Of a DNA stretch of 64,000 nt, positions 9,604-17,687 are shown one piece after another (the first letter of the stretch is position 1; each line of letters begins with the position of its first letter). Both the position numbers and the translations under genes were made by a program. The notes under the pieces were generated by a model, which saw only the letters and a list, made by a program, of their open reading frames with translations, did no database searches and was not told the DNA's origin. Source of the DNA: Gallionella sp. (GTDB lineage Bacteria > Pseudomonadota > Gammaproteobacteria > Burkholderiales > Gallionellaceae); NCBI GenBank assembly GCA_024641025.1, contig JAHEDW010000001.1, positions 1-64,000 of the forward strand. Reading direction: 5' to 3'.

Positions 9604-10791
9604 ATGAATCAGGCTAAAAATTTGAATATGCAATTACTGTCGCGAGGCATGATTGCATTATTGGTTGCGCAGTTCCTTTCCGCGCTAGCGGATAATGCCA
9701 TTCTTATCGTGGCGATTGCCATCGTGAAATCACAGGGGATGGCGAACCTTGTACCACTTCTGCAAGAATCATTTGTCTTGCCATTCATCCTTCTAGCGCC
9801 CTTTGTAGGGCAAATAGCAGATGCATTTCCGAAAGGGCGAGTGATGCTGGCTGGAAATCTGCTGAAATTCTGTGGAGCGGTTGCAATGCTTTTCGGCTTG
9901 AATCCGCTTACTGCTTATGGGTTGATCGGAATCGGTGCAACCATGTATTCGCCTGCAAAATACGGCATTCTCTCGCAGATGTTCAATCCGTCAATTTTAG
10001 TTCGAGCGAACGGCATGATGGAAGGATCAACCATAGTGGCGATTCTGGCTGGTGTAATTATGGGCGGTTTACTGACTGATTATTCATTGAACTGGGCCTT
10101 TGCAGGCGTGATCGCTGCTTACGGTTTGGCAACATTTGCCAATCTGCTTATTCCTAAATTACCAGCTGAAAAGGCTGGGACCCGATTTAATCCATGGGTT
10201 TTGACCAAGCAGTTTATGTCATCCATTTCTATGCTCTTCCGGGATCAAGACGCCCGTTTTAGCTTGTTAGGGACAGGAATATTTTGGGGCTGTGGCACTA
10301 CCTTGCGCCTGATGCTTTTTGCCTGGGTTCCCGCCGCCTTGATGATTAATGACAACCAGACCCCCGCCAATTTGATGGGCGCAGTTTCTATTGGAATTGT
10401 GCTAGGTGCGTTAGCAGCCGGGGCATGGGTGTCATTGACGAATGTCAATCGGGCATTGCTGGGTGGCTTGATGTTAGGTCCTGTCATCATTTCAATGGCA
10501 TTCGCGCATAACATCATGTTCGCATCAATATTGATGATCTCAATTGGGATCTGTGGCGGATATTTTGTGGTTCCGTTGAATGCGCTTCTCCAAAAGCGAG
10601 GACACGAAACGATAGGCGCAGGTAATGCATTGGCGGTCCAGAACTTTGTAGAGAATTCAGCAATGCTGTGTTTCGTTGGCGGGTACAGCCTAGTTGTTTC
10701 GATGGGAATCTCTGTCACGTCGACCCTCATTGGATTCGGCATGGTACTCATAGCTTCCGTAAGCGGTTTGGCTCTCTTGAGGTTCAGGTAA
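9604..10791 (+). CDS. lplT: Lysophospholipid transporter LplT (MFS)
   Basis: This 395-aa protein is an inner-membrane major-facilitator flippase that moves lysophosphatidylethanolamine from the periplasmic to the cytoplasmic leaflet for re-acylation. About 12 hydrophobic segments are visible. The N-terminal half (ALVAQFLSALADNAILIVAIAIVKSQ; FVGQIADAFPKGRVMLAGN; GATMYSPAKYGILSQ) is the LplT signature. The partner acyltransferase Aas is not adjacent and is not fused. The start at ATG 9604 has a modest TAAGG upstream. Confidence 0.9.
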   Translation: MNQAKNLNMQLLSRGMIALLVAQFLSALADNAILIVAIAIVKSQGMANLVPLLQESFVLPFILLAPFVGQIADAFPKGRVMLAGNLLKFCGAVAMLFGLNPLTAYGLIGIGATMYSPAKYGILSQMFNPSILVRANGMMEGSTIVAILAGVIMGGLLTDYSLNWAFAGVIAAYGLATFANLLIPKLPAEKAGTRFNPWVLTKQFMSSISMLFRDQDARFSLLGTGIFWGCGTTLRLMLFAWVPAALMINDNQTPANLMGAVSIGIVLGALAAGAWVSLTNVNRALLGGLMLGPVIISMAFAHNIMFASILMISIGICGGYFVVPLNALLQKRGHETIGAGNALAVQNFVENSAMLCFVGGYSLVVSMGISVTSTLIGFGMVLIASVSGLALLRFR

Positions 10792-11011
10792 ACGAATAAT
10801 CGAAATACATGATGAAGGGATGGTTAATGAAATACTGCCCAACCAGCTATCTCAGAAGTTTGTGGAGTAAATTCTTTCATGGTTGCCGGAGGAATCAGGA
10901 ACATGACAAAGGAAATTTCTAATAGATCTTCATGCTTACGCAGCCTGTACTTTTCTCCTTAAGATTAGGCTATCGGCTAGAATGTGCATACCAAATTCAT
11001 AATTAAATAAT

Positions 11012-12286
11012 ATGGTTCCCCATCTCACCACCGCTTTGACCGGTCCGTTGCTTGATCTCGAGCGGCGCTTTCTCGACGCGCTGCCGAATATTGAACATTG
11101 GTTTCGTTCGAAATGGCTGGAGCACGCTGTACCTTTCTATGCTTCAGTGGATTTACGAAACAGCGGTTTCAAGCTTGCGCCCGTCGATACCAATCTGTTT
11201 CCCGGGGGTTTCAATAATCTCAATCCGGATTTTCTACCGCTATGTGTGCAAGCCATGCAAAGTGCGGTGGAAAAGATATGCCCTGAAGCGAGAGGCGTGC
11301 TGCTAATACCCGAGAATCACACGCGTAATATGTTTTACCTGCAAAATGTCGCCAAGATTGAGACGATACTTAGGCAGGCCGGTATGCGCGTGCGAATCGG
11401 CAGCCTGTTGCCGGAGATCAAGCAAGCCACAAGCATCGATTTGCCTGATGGGGGCACCTTGGTTCTGGAGCCGTTGGTACGGCGGGGCAATCGCCTTGGT
11501 CTGGATGACTTCGACCCTTGCGTGGTGTTGCTTAACAATGACTTATCCTCGGGCGCACCGGAAATACTGAAGAATATTGAGCAGGAAGTATACCCACCCC
11601 TCGCGGCAGGTTGGTATACACGGCGCAAATCTCGTCATTTTGCTGCTTTTGATAATGTCGCAATCGAGTTTGCTCAGTTGCTGGATATAGACCCCTGGCT
11701 GATTAATCCGTATTTTGCGACCTGTAGCCAGATCAATTTCCATGCGCGCGTCGGTGAGGAGTGTCTTGCTGCCCAAGTGGATGCGATTCTGCAAAAGATG
11801 CGGGTGAAGTATGCCGAGTATGGCGTCAAAAATGATCCATTCGTCATCGTCAAGGCCGATGCAGGCACTTATGGCATGGGAATCATGACGGTAAAGGATG
11901 CAGCTGAGATCACCGGATTGAATCGCAAGCAACGCAACAAGATGTCAGTAGTCAAAGAAGGACTTGAAGTCTCTGATGTGCTAGTGCAGGAAGGTGTATA
12001 CAGTTTCGAGCAAATTAAGGACGCAGTGGCAGAGCCAGTAGTTTATATGATCGATCATTACGTTGTTGGAGGATTCTATCGAGTCCATACCGCACGGGGG
12101 GTGGACGAGAATCTCAATGCACCCGGGATGCATTTTATGCCCCTGGCATTTGAGACACATTGCACGCTGCCGAATCCCGATCGAGGACCAGATGAAACGC
12201 CCAACCGTTTCTACGCATACGGCGTCGTGTCACGTTTGGCTTTGCTTGCCGCGGCACTTGAAATCGAGGCAGTAGAGAATTCGTAG
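11012..12286 (+). CDS. gshA: Glutamate-cysteine ligase (proteobacterial ferrooxidans type)
   Basis: This 424-aa enzyme performs the first step of glutathione synthesis, gamma-glutamylcysteine formation. It belongs to the family defined in Thiobacillus ferrooxidans (TIGR02049), not the E. coli GshA family. Recognisable parts are VPFYASVDLRNSGFKLAPVDTNLFPGGFNNL near the N-terminus and the ATP-grasp-like DPFVIVKADAGTYGMGIMTV. The length is typical. The next gene (apbE) starts directly after the stop codon (tag|atg), so the two are translationally coupled. gshB is not in the window. Confidence 0.93.
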   Translation: MVPHLTTALTGPLLDLERRFLDALPNIEHWFRSKWLEHAVPFYASVDLRNSGFKLAPVDTNLFPGGFNNLNPDFLPLCVQAMQSAVEKICPEARGVLLIPENHTRNMFYLQNVAKIETILRQAGMRVRIGSLLPEIKQATSIDLPDGGTLVLEPLVRRGNRLGLDDFDPCVVLLNNDLSSGAPEILKNIEQEVYPPLAAGWYTRRKSRHFAAFDNVAIEFAQLLDIDPWLINPYFATCSQINFHARVGEECLAAQVDAILQKMRVKYAEYGVKNDPFVIVKADAGTYGMGIMTVKDAAEITGLNRKQRNKMSVVKEGLEVSDVLVQEGVYSFEQIKDAVAEPVVYMIDHYVVGGFYRVHTARGVDENLNAPGMHFMPLAFETHCTLPNPDRGPDETPNRFYAYGVVSRLALLAAALEIEAVENS

Positions 12287-13321
12287 ATGATCAGGCAGAT
12301 TAGTGTTTTTGTTGCCGCAGCATTATTGCTGGTGGCTTGTGAAGGCAAAGAGCCACTCTATCAGGAACAAGGATATGTGTTTGGCACACTGGTTGAAATC
12401 AGTGTTTACGGTGAGCCAGAGCAATCTGCCAGGCAAGCTGTAAGCGACGTATTGCAGGAGTTTCAGCGGCTCCACAACTTGTTGCATGCATGGCAACCTA
12501 GCGAGCTAAGTGAATTGAATGCAGCATTCGCCAAAAACGACAGTGCTGCAATTTCTGGTGAACTTGTAACCATCCTGCAGGATGCGACGGCATTCTCCCT
12601 TCAGTCGAATGGTTTGTTTAATCCAGCCATTGGCGGTTTAGTAGAGTTGTGGGGGTTCCATTCAGATGAATTCAAGCCTGTTCAGCCATCTGAAGAGCTA
12701 ATATCGAAGTGGGTCTCTGCCAATCCCCAGATGAGCGACATTACAATCGAACATGGCAGGGCTCGAAGCAAGAATAAATTTGTGCAGGTGGATCTGGGTG
12801 GATATGCGAAAGGCTACGCGCTGGATCGCGCAGCCGAATTGATGCATAAACACGGCATACACAACGCGCTGATAAATATAGGTGGGAATGTGCTGGCACT
12901 GGGGCAGCATGGCAATCGTGCGTGGCGTGTTGGCATTCAGCATCCCCGTAAACCCGGTGCTTTGGCAACGCTGGAGTTGCATGACGGTGAGGCCATTGGT
13001 ACATCGGGTGATTACCAGCGCTATTTTATGGTGGGTACCAAGCGCTTCTGTCATCTGATCAAACCGTCTAATGGCTATCCAATGCAGGGGGTTCAGTCGG
13101 TGACAGTACTGACGCATGGTACACGCGCTGGTGTAATGTCAGACGTGTCTTCAAAGCCGTTGTTTATAGCAGGAGCCAAAGATTGGAGAGAAGCCGCATC
13201 GCGGATGAATATATCTGAAGCCATGCTTGTGGATGAGTTAGGCAAGGTTCATCTCACATCTAGGCTGCAGAAACGGCTAGAATTCACAGATAAGAACGTG
13301 CAACTGCAGGTTGAACCATAG
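12287..13321 (+). CDS. apbE: FAD:protein FMN transferase (ApbE), lipoprotein
   Basis: This 344-aa enzyme uses FAD to attach FMN covalently to Thr/Ser of target flavoproteins such as Nqr/Rnf subunits. It has a lipoprotein signal with lipobox LVAC (Cys18), so it is anchored facing the periplasm. The conserved core DLGGYAKGYALDRAAELMHKHGIHNALINIGGNVLALG and the Asp/Thr metal region (GTRAGVMSDVSSKPLFIAG) are present. In many ApbE proteins the last motif reads 'aDalsTalfvlG'; here it is VMSDVSSKPLFIAG, a mild divergence. No Nqr/Rnf target gene is in the window. Confidence 0.92.
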   Translation: MIRQISVFVAAALLLVACEGKEPLYQEQGYVFGTLVEISVYGEPEQSARQAVSDVLQEFQRLHNLLHAWQPSELSELNAAFAKNDSAAISGELVTILQDATAFSLQSNGLFNPAIGGLVELWGFHSDEFKPVQPSEELISKWVSANPQMSDITIEHGRARSKNKFVQVDLGGYAKGYALDRAAELMHKHGIHNALINIGGNVLALGQHGNRAWRVGIQHPRKPGALATLELHDGEAIGTSGDYQRYFMVGTKRFCHLIKPSNGYPMQGVQSVTVLTHGTRAGVMSDVSSKPLFIAGAKDWREAASRMNISEAMLVDELGKVHLTSRLQKRLEFTDKNVQLQVEP

Positions 13322-13374
13322 TATTCCCTGACAGGGGGTTGTCGAGAACAAAGCACGCATGCATTAGCGTTCAA

Positions 13375-13390
13375 TGTATTGCGCAATACA
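13375..13390. repeat. 16-bp perfect palindrome TGTATTGCGCAATACA
   Basis: A perfect palindrome in the 216-bp gap between apbE and the PTS genes. No T-tract follows, so it looks more like a dimeric-regulator operator than a terminator. The regulator is not identifiable. Confidence 0.55.
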
Positions 13391-13537
13391 GGTATGCTTG
13401 CCTCCATTGGACTTCTTGCGAGATGGAAAGGTATAAGATACTAGTGGAACTTGCATGATCACGATATGGCAGGATGACATCGTTCGGGGCTTTAGTTTGC
13501 CGGGTTATGGTGCTGGAATAATTTAAAGGGATGATTC

Positions 13538-13930
13538 GTGGTTGGGATATTGTTGGTCACACACGACGGCTTGGGTGAGAGTTTTCTGGATTGCGTCAAG
13601 CACGTGCTGGGCGAACTACCGAATAATCTTAAGTCACTTTCGGTATCTGCTGGTGACGACCCGCAAACAAAATCGGTTGAAGCACAGGCGATCATCAAAG
13701 AACTGGATACGGGCAGCGGCGTGCTGATCCTGTCGGATGTATACGGTGCTACGCCAAGCAATATTGCACGGCAGTTATGTCATGTCGAGCGCGTGATGGG
13801 AGTTGCCGGAGTGAATCTACCCATGATCTTACGTGTAGTCCGTTATCCAGATACGACGCTACCCGATCTGGCAAAGGTGGCTGTTGAAGGTGGCCGGGGA
13901 TGCATTACTTATATCAGTCCTGACAATTAG
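13538..13930 (+). CDS. PTS EIIA component, mannose/fructose family
   Basis: This 130-aa protein is a stand-alone EIIA-Man domain. The phosphorylatable His9 is in GILLVTHDGLGES, and LILSDVYGATPSNIARQL is the family's second conserved block. GTG 13538 is the start: AAAGGG lies 7 nt upstream, and the nearby ATG 13531 is out of frame. It is followed at once by ptsH and ptsI, with no EIIB or membrane EIIC/D. This matches the betaproteobacterial regulatory PTS, so it probably signals carbon or nitrogen state instead of importing sugar. Confidence 0.9.
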   Translation: MVGILLVTHDGLGESFLDCVKHVLGELPNNLKSLSVSAGDDPQTKSVEAQAIIKELDTGSGVLILSDVYGATPSNIARQLCHVERVMGVAGVNLPMILRVVRYPDTTLPDLAKVAVEGGRGCITYISPDN

Positions 13931-13931
13931 A

Positions 13932-14201
13932 ATGCAGCAACAAGAAGCATTGATCATAAACAAGCTCGGCCTGCATGCACGAGCTTCCGCCAAACTCACA
14001 CAACTTGCATCTAACTTCAAATGCGAGGTGATGATGTCGCGCAATAATCGTCGCGTGAATGCAAAAAGTATCATGGGCGTGATGATGCTTGCTGCTTCCA
14101 AAGGGACGACAATTTCTATTGAGACTAATGGGGAAGATGAGGCCGAGGCTATGCGAGCGCTACTTGATTTGATTAATGATCGTTTTGGGGAAGGCGAATG
14201 A
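13932..14201 (+). CDS. ptsH: Phosphocarrier protein HPr
   Basis: This 89-aa protein carries phosphate from enzyme I to EIIA proteins. The active-site His15 is in NKLGLHARAS and the regulatory Ser46 region is AKSIMGVMML, so phosphorylation by an HPr kinase is possible. I chose ATG 13932, one base after the EIIA stop, because the family starts with about 14 residues before the histidine. The ORF track begins 16 codons earlier inside the EIIA gene. The stop overlaps the ptsI start by 4 nt. Confidence 0.95.
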   Translation: MQQQEALIINKLGLHARASAKLTQLASNFKCEVMMSRNNRRVNAKSIMGVMMLAASKGTTISIETNGEDEAEAMRALLDLINDRFGEGE

Positions 14202-15922
14202 GCTTTACTCTGCACGGCATAGCGGTTACCAGTGGCATCGCGATTGGCCATGCGCATCTTATTTCACATACCTCTTTGGAAGTCGCTCATTATGTGCTTC
14301 CGAAGCAATTTCTCGATGAGGAGGTTGCTCGCTTTGACGCTGCCTTACTTGCAACGCGAAACGAATTTTCCATTTTGCGAAGTAATCGCCCGACATATGC
14401 AGCAGCTGAATTTGATGCTTTTCTGGAACTGCACCAGATGATTCTGGACGACCCACTCTTAAGTGTTGCGCCTCGTGAAATGATCGTAAGCGAACAGTGC
14501 AACGCCGAGTGGGCACTTAAAGTCCATGCGGAAACCCTTCAGGCACAGTTCGATGAGTTTGAGGATGCCTATTTGCGCGAACGACAAACCGATGTTAAGC
14601 AAGTTGCTGAAAGATTGCTCAAACAATTACTTGGACACCCAGGGCATGTGCTGCCGCAGGCGCGTCATGATGTAGAGTTGATTCTGGTAGCTCACGATTT
14701 GAGTCCGGCCGACTTGATTCAATTCAAGCCTCATCAATATGCAGCATTCATCACGGATCTGGGTGGTGCGACCTCCCATACCTCGATCGTCGCACGAAGC
14801 CTTAATACGCCTTGTGTTGTTGGTCTTCGGAATGCGCGTGAGTTGATACGTGAAGACGACATGTTGATCCTGGACGGCGAGCGGGGTGTATTGATTGTAA
14901 ATCCGGACAAACCGATACTCGCGGAATACAGGCTGCGCCAAAGTGAATGGGAACTGGAGCGCAAGAAACTCAAGCGGCTTCGTACGGCACGTGCAAGCAC
15001 ATTGGACGGCAACCTAATCGAGTTGTTCGCCAACATCGAAAAACCGGAAGATATCTCCGAGGTCAAGGAGAACGGTGCGACAGGGGTTGGGTTATTCAGG
15101 AGCGAATTCCTGTTTCTCAATCGCGACGATCTGCCAGATGAAGAAGAGCAGTTCGAGGCATATCGATCCGTGGCAGCAGGCATGGAAGGACAACCTGTTG
15201 TTATTCGTACATTCGATCTTGGTGCAGACAAGCAAATCAAGGGTGCGGAACGTGTTGCGAATAATCCGGCACTAGGACTTCGCGCAATACGACTTTGCCT
15301 TGCCGAACCTCATCTTTTCCGTACACAGCTCAGGGCGCTATTACGCGCCTCGCATTACGGTAACATCAAGATTCTTATCCCAATGTTGTCCGGCGTGTCC
15401 GAACTGAACCAGACTTTGCACTTTGTCGAGGCGACCAAGCAAGGCCTCGATGAGGAAGGCATACCCTATAACGGTGATGTTAAGATCGGCGGAATGATAG
15501 AGATTCCTGCTGCTGCGCTGGCTCTCAATGTGTTCGCGAAAAGACTCGATTTTTTGTCTATCGGCACTAACGATCTGATCCAATACACTCTGGCAATAGA
15601 CCGTACCGATGAGGAGGTGGCGCATCTATATGACCCGCTTCATCCTGCCATACTTCACTTGTTGTCACAGGTCATCTTGACTTCAAAAAAACTTGGCGTG
15701 CCCATCTCGGTATGTGGCGAAATGGCTGGAGAACTTGCTTACACCCGCTTGTTGCTGGGCTTTGGCCTGCGACAGTTCTCGATGATCTCGGCACAGGTGC
15801 CAAGTGTTAAACAGCGCGTCCTCACCACCAGCTTGCCTGAAGTCGCCGCGTTGACGCAGAAGATTCTACGTACTGATGAACCAATGAAGATTCGTGAGTT
15901 GCTTGAAAAACTCAATGCCTAG
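14198..15922 (+). CDS. ptsI: PTS enzyme I (phosphoenolpyruvate-protein phosphotransferase)
   Basis: This 574-aa cytosolic enzyme autophosphorylates with PEP and passes the phosphate to HPr. The swivelling domain carries the active His194 in GGATSHTSIVARSL. The C-terminal TIM barrel has the PEP-binding GVGLFRSEFLFLNR and the IGTNDLIQYTLAIDR motif, plus the catalytic Cys in ISVCGEMAGE. The ATGA overlap with ptsH shows translational coupling. The protein is full length. Confidence 0.96.
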   Translation: MSFTLHGIAVTSGIAIGHAHLISHTSLEVAHYVLPKQFLDEEVARFDAALLATRNEFSILRSNRPTYAAAEFDAFLELHQMILDDPLLSVAPREMIVSEQCNAEWALKVHAETLQAQFDEFEDAYLRERQTDVKQVAERLLKQLLGHPGHVLPQARHDVELILVAHDLSPADLIQFKPHQYAAFITDLGGATSHTSIVARSLNTPCVVGLRNARELIREDDMLILDGERGVLIVNPDKPILAEYRLRQSEWELERKKLKRLRTARASTLDGNLIELFANIEKPEDISEVKENGATGVGLFRSEFLFLNRDDLPDEEEQFEAYRSVAAGMEGQPVVIRTFDLGADKQIKGAERVANNPALGLRAIRLCLAEPHLFRTQLRALLRASHYGNIKILIPMLSGVSELNQTLHFVEATKQGLDEEGIPYNGDVKIGGMIEIPAAALALNVFAKRLDFLSIGTNDLIQYTLAIDRTDEEVAHLYDPLHPAILHLLSQVILTSKKLGVPISVCGEMAGELAYTRLLLGFGLRQFSMISAQVPSVKQRVLTTSLPEVAALTQKILRTDEPMKIRELLEKLNA

Positions 15923-16113
15923 CGCTCATACACAAGCTGCAACCAGTTTCCTGTTGGCTGAGCGTACTGTTCACATGTTAAATTGATATCTTGTTAACCT
16001 AATGCTGTTCAGCCCGGGTGAAATTTTCATCAGTAGTTCCAACGTGCAGATGTTGAGAAAATTAGTCCAAGATTCATCTGCTACCAAGGAGATACTTCAC
16101 CTTCCTCGAATGA

Positions 16114-16941
16114 TTAATTGGCTACTCTGCTTGGTCGGTGTTGGCCGCCGACCCATTTCATTCCTGTGACGATGACTATCAATGCCGTAACATAAAACAC
16201 AAGTTGCATGCCTGCTGGTCGTGAGTCATATCCGATCAGGCTATGCAATAGCATGCCAGGCAGTCCATTTTCAGGCAGAAACGAAGACGAATCCCAAAGG
16301 GGAGCCGCTAGGCTGGGCAAAAGGTCAGCCTGGATCAAATAGTGGGCAGTCTGTGATGCCATGCCTGCTGCAAGCAGCAAGACAAGCACGCCGGTTGTGG
16401 CAAAAAACCAACGCATGGGAATACGCAACAGACCAGCAAAAATCGTGTAGCCGACAGCAACGCCCGCCAACAGGCCGACCAAGCCACCCAGCAGCATCGA
16501 AGATTGATCACTGCTTTCCGATGCAGCGATGCCGTATAGGAATAACACTGTTTCGGAGCCTTCCCTGAGTACGGCCAGACCGACAACAACCAATAGCGCA
16601 GAACATCCAATGCTACCGTTGCTGATATCTTTGCCCAGGGATTTGGCACTGGCTGCAAGGGCTGCGCCATGGGATGACATCCAGATGTTGTGCCACGCTA
16701 GCATCAACACCGCCAGGCTAAGTACGATGGCGTTGAACAATTCTTGACCAATGCCACTGGCGAATTCACCGATTACGTCAGTAAAAGCAGCGACAAAACC
16801 AGAGCCGATCAGTCCGGCGAGCAAGCCTGCAACCAACCAACGCTTACTGCCAGGGATACTTCGCGTTGCAGCGGCAAGGATACCGACGATGATGGCGGCT
16901 TCCAGCACTTCACGAAACACGATAATGGCGGTTGCGAACAT
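16114..16941 (-). CDS. Ftr1/EfeU-type high-affinity iron permease
   Basis: This 275-aa inner-membrane protein has about seven TM helices and both iron-binding R-E-x-x-E motifs, REVLE at 10-14 and REGSE at 126-130. It takes up ferric or ferrous iron together with a periplasmic partner. AGGAG lies close upstream of ATG 16941. The cupredoxin-like gene ends 16 bp before it, in one operon behind a Fur-box-like palindrome. EfeB (DyP peroxidase) and full-length EfeO are absent from the window, so it is not a complete EfeUOB system. Confidence 0.93.
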   Translation of the reverse strand: MFATAIIVFREVLEAAIIVGILAAATRSIPGSKRWLVAGLLAGLIGSGFVAAFTDVIGEFASGIGQELFNAIVLSLAVLMLAWHNIWMSSHGAALAASAKSLGKDISNGSIGCSALLVVVGLAVLREGSETVLFLYGIAASESSDQSSMLLGGLVGLLAGVAVGYTIFAGLLRIPMRWFFATTGVLVLLLAAGMASQTAHYLIQADLLPSLAAPLWDSSSFLPENGLPGMLLHSLIGYDSRPAGMQLVFYVTALIVIVTGMKWVGGQHRPSRVAN

Positions 16942-16957
16942 GGCTTTCTCCTATTTT

Positions 16958-17323
16958 CTATTGGGCGATAATTACGCCTTGAGCGGTTTCTTTATTAAAT
17001 TCACCGAAGAACGGGTAGCGCCCTGCATCAAGGGGGCCAATGTATAGGATGGCTGTTCCATTTGCAGCAATCACTTTCTCCCGGTTCAACTCGTGACTTT
17101 CGAATTCCTCTGGGGTGTCATCCTGGTTTTCGATCCGGATCTTGAATTTCTGTCCTGATGGGACAGTAATCTCGGACGGCTGGAACTTGTGATTTCTGAT
17201 CACAAGTTCAAAGTCGTTGTCAGCTGCTAGCGCGACGTGAGGAAACAGCAGGGAGATAACCAATAATCCAGCAGAGAATGCACTGACTGGGACCAGAAAC
17301 GTGATGATCAATAAGCGATTCAT
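16958..17323 (-). CDS. Periplasmic cupredoxin-like protein (iron-uptake partner)
   Basis: This 121-aa protein has an N-terminal signal or anchor (to about residue 33, VALAAD) and a cupredoxin-fold domain. The core is FELVIRNHKFQPSEITVPSGQKFKIRIENQDDTPEEFESHELNREKVI...GRYPFFGEFNKETAQGVIIAQ. This resembles the N-terminal cupredoxin domain of EfeO. The usual blue-copper Cys and Met ligands are not in their normal places, so metal binding may use the His/Glu cluster near EEFESHELNRE. It is first in the operon with the Ftr1 permease. I infer a role in metal capture or redox for that permease. Confidence 0.82.
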   Translation of the reverse strand: MNRLLIITFLVPVSAFSAGLLVISLLFPHVALAADNDFELVIRNHKFQPSEITVPSGQKFKIRIENQDDTPEEFESHELNREKVIAANGTAILYIGPLDAGRYPFFGEFNKETAQGVIIAQ

Positions 17324-17347
17324 GGAATACTCCTAAGTGATTTATAC

Positions 17348-17362
17348 GAATGATAATCATTC
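17348..17362. promoter_or_regulatory. Fur box
   Basis: GAATGATAATCATTC is a perfect 15-bp palindrome that matches the core of the Fur consensus GATAATGATAATCATTATC. It lies 25 bp upstream of the cupredoxin-ftr1 operon, which has an iron-transport function. Iron-dependent repression is the likely meaning. Confidence 0.85.
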
Positions 17363-17539
17363 TTACTTGCATTTGCAAGTGTTTTTTGTATTTCATTCAA
17401 TCATGCATGCTTGAAATTTCCCTGTGGGCCAGTAATATTATTCAGCGCTTTGATTAATAAGGGTTTGTAAATCATATGGCTGTATCTGGAAGCAGCAAGG
17501 AAAAGCACGCTGACTAAGACGAGTCCATTCCAGAATTCA

Positions 17540-17568
17540 TTGACAGGATTTCATAAAACACGGAAACT
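17540..17568 (+). promoter_or_regulatory. Sigma-70-type promoter for the metX leader
   Basis: TTGACA (17540-17545) is followed after 17 nt by GAAACT (17563-17568), a weak -10. Transcription would start about 7 nt later, exactly at the 5' edge of the SAM-II-like aptamer. A perfect -35 and suitable geometry, but the -10 matches only half of the consensus. Confidence 0.5.
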
Positions 17569-17575
17569 TCAATCC

Positions 17576-17630
17576 AGTGCCGATTTGACATCAGCTTGCG
17601 GGGCACTTAAATAATTCCAGCTAAAGCGAA
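17576..17630 (+). promoter_or_regulatory. SAM-II riboswitch aptamer upstream of metX
   Basis: The pattern follows the SAM-II (metA) riboswitch: P1 stem AGTGCC/GGCACT (17576-17581 with 17602-17607), a loop starting GATTTG and ending GCTTGC, then TTAAATAA and CAGCTAAAG on the 3' side. GATTTG, GCTTGC, TTAAA and GCTAAAG are the near-invariant elements I know from alphaproteobacterial and metagenomic examples. It precedes a methionine-synthesis gene and is followed by an intrinsic terminator. SAM binding is therefore expected to favour termination. Recognised by eye; no covariance search was possible. Confidence 0.85.
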
Positions 17631-17632
17631 TC

Positions 17633-17667
17633 AACCCGATCCGCGCTAGCTGAGCGGGTTTTTTTTT
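17633..17667 (+). terminator. Intrinsic terminator in the metX leader (riboswitch expression platform)
   Basis: AACCCG (17633-17638) pairs with CGGGTT (17655-17660), and the run of nine Ts covers 17659-17667. CCGC/GCGG (17641-17644 with 17654-17657) is an alternative pairing inside the same stretch. It ends 20 nt before the metX ATG, so it must be a conditional attenuator and not the end of an upstream gene; the nearest upstream gene runs in the other direction. Confidence 0.82.
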
Positions 17668-17687
17668 GGTATTTAATTTTGGATTCA

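Noticed and set aside
10245-10751. 168-aa minus-strand ORF over lplT
   Set aside because: Shadow of a membrane-protein gene in the opposite frame.
17576-17630. SAH riboswitch as an alternative reading of the metX leader
   Set aside because: The SAH consensus start (CCGAGGAGCGCTGC) is absent, while the SAM-II elements are all present in order.
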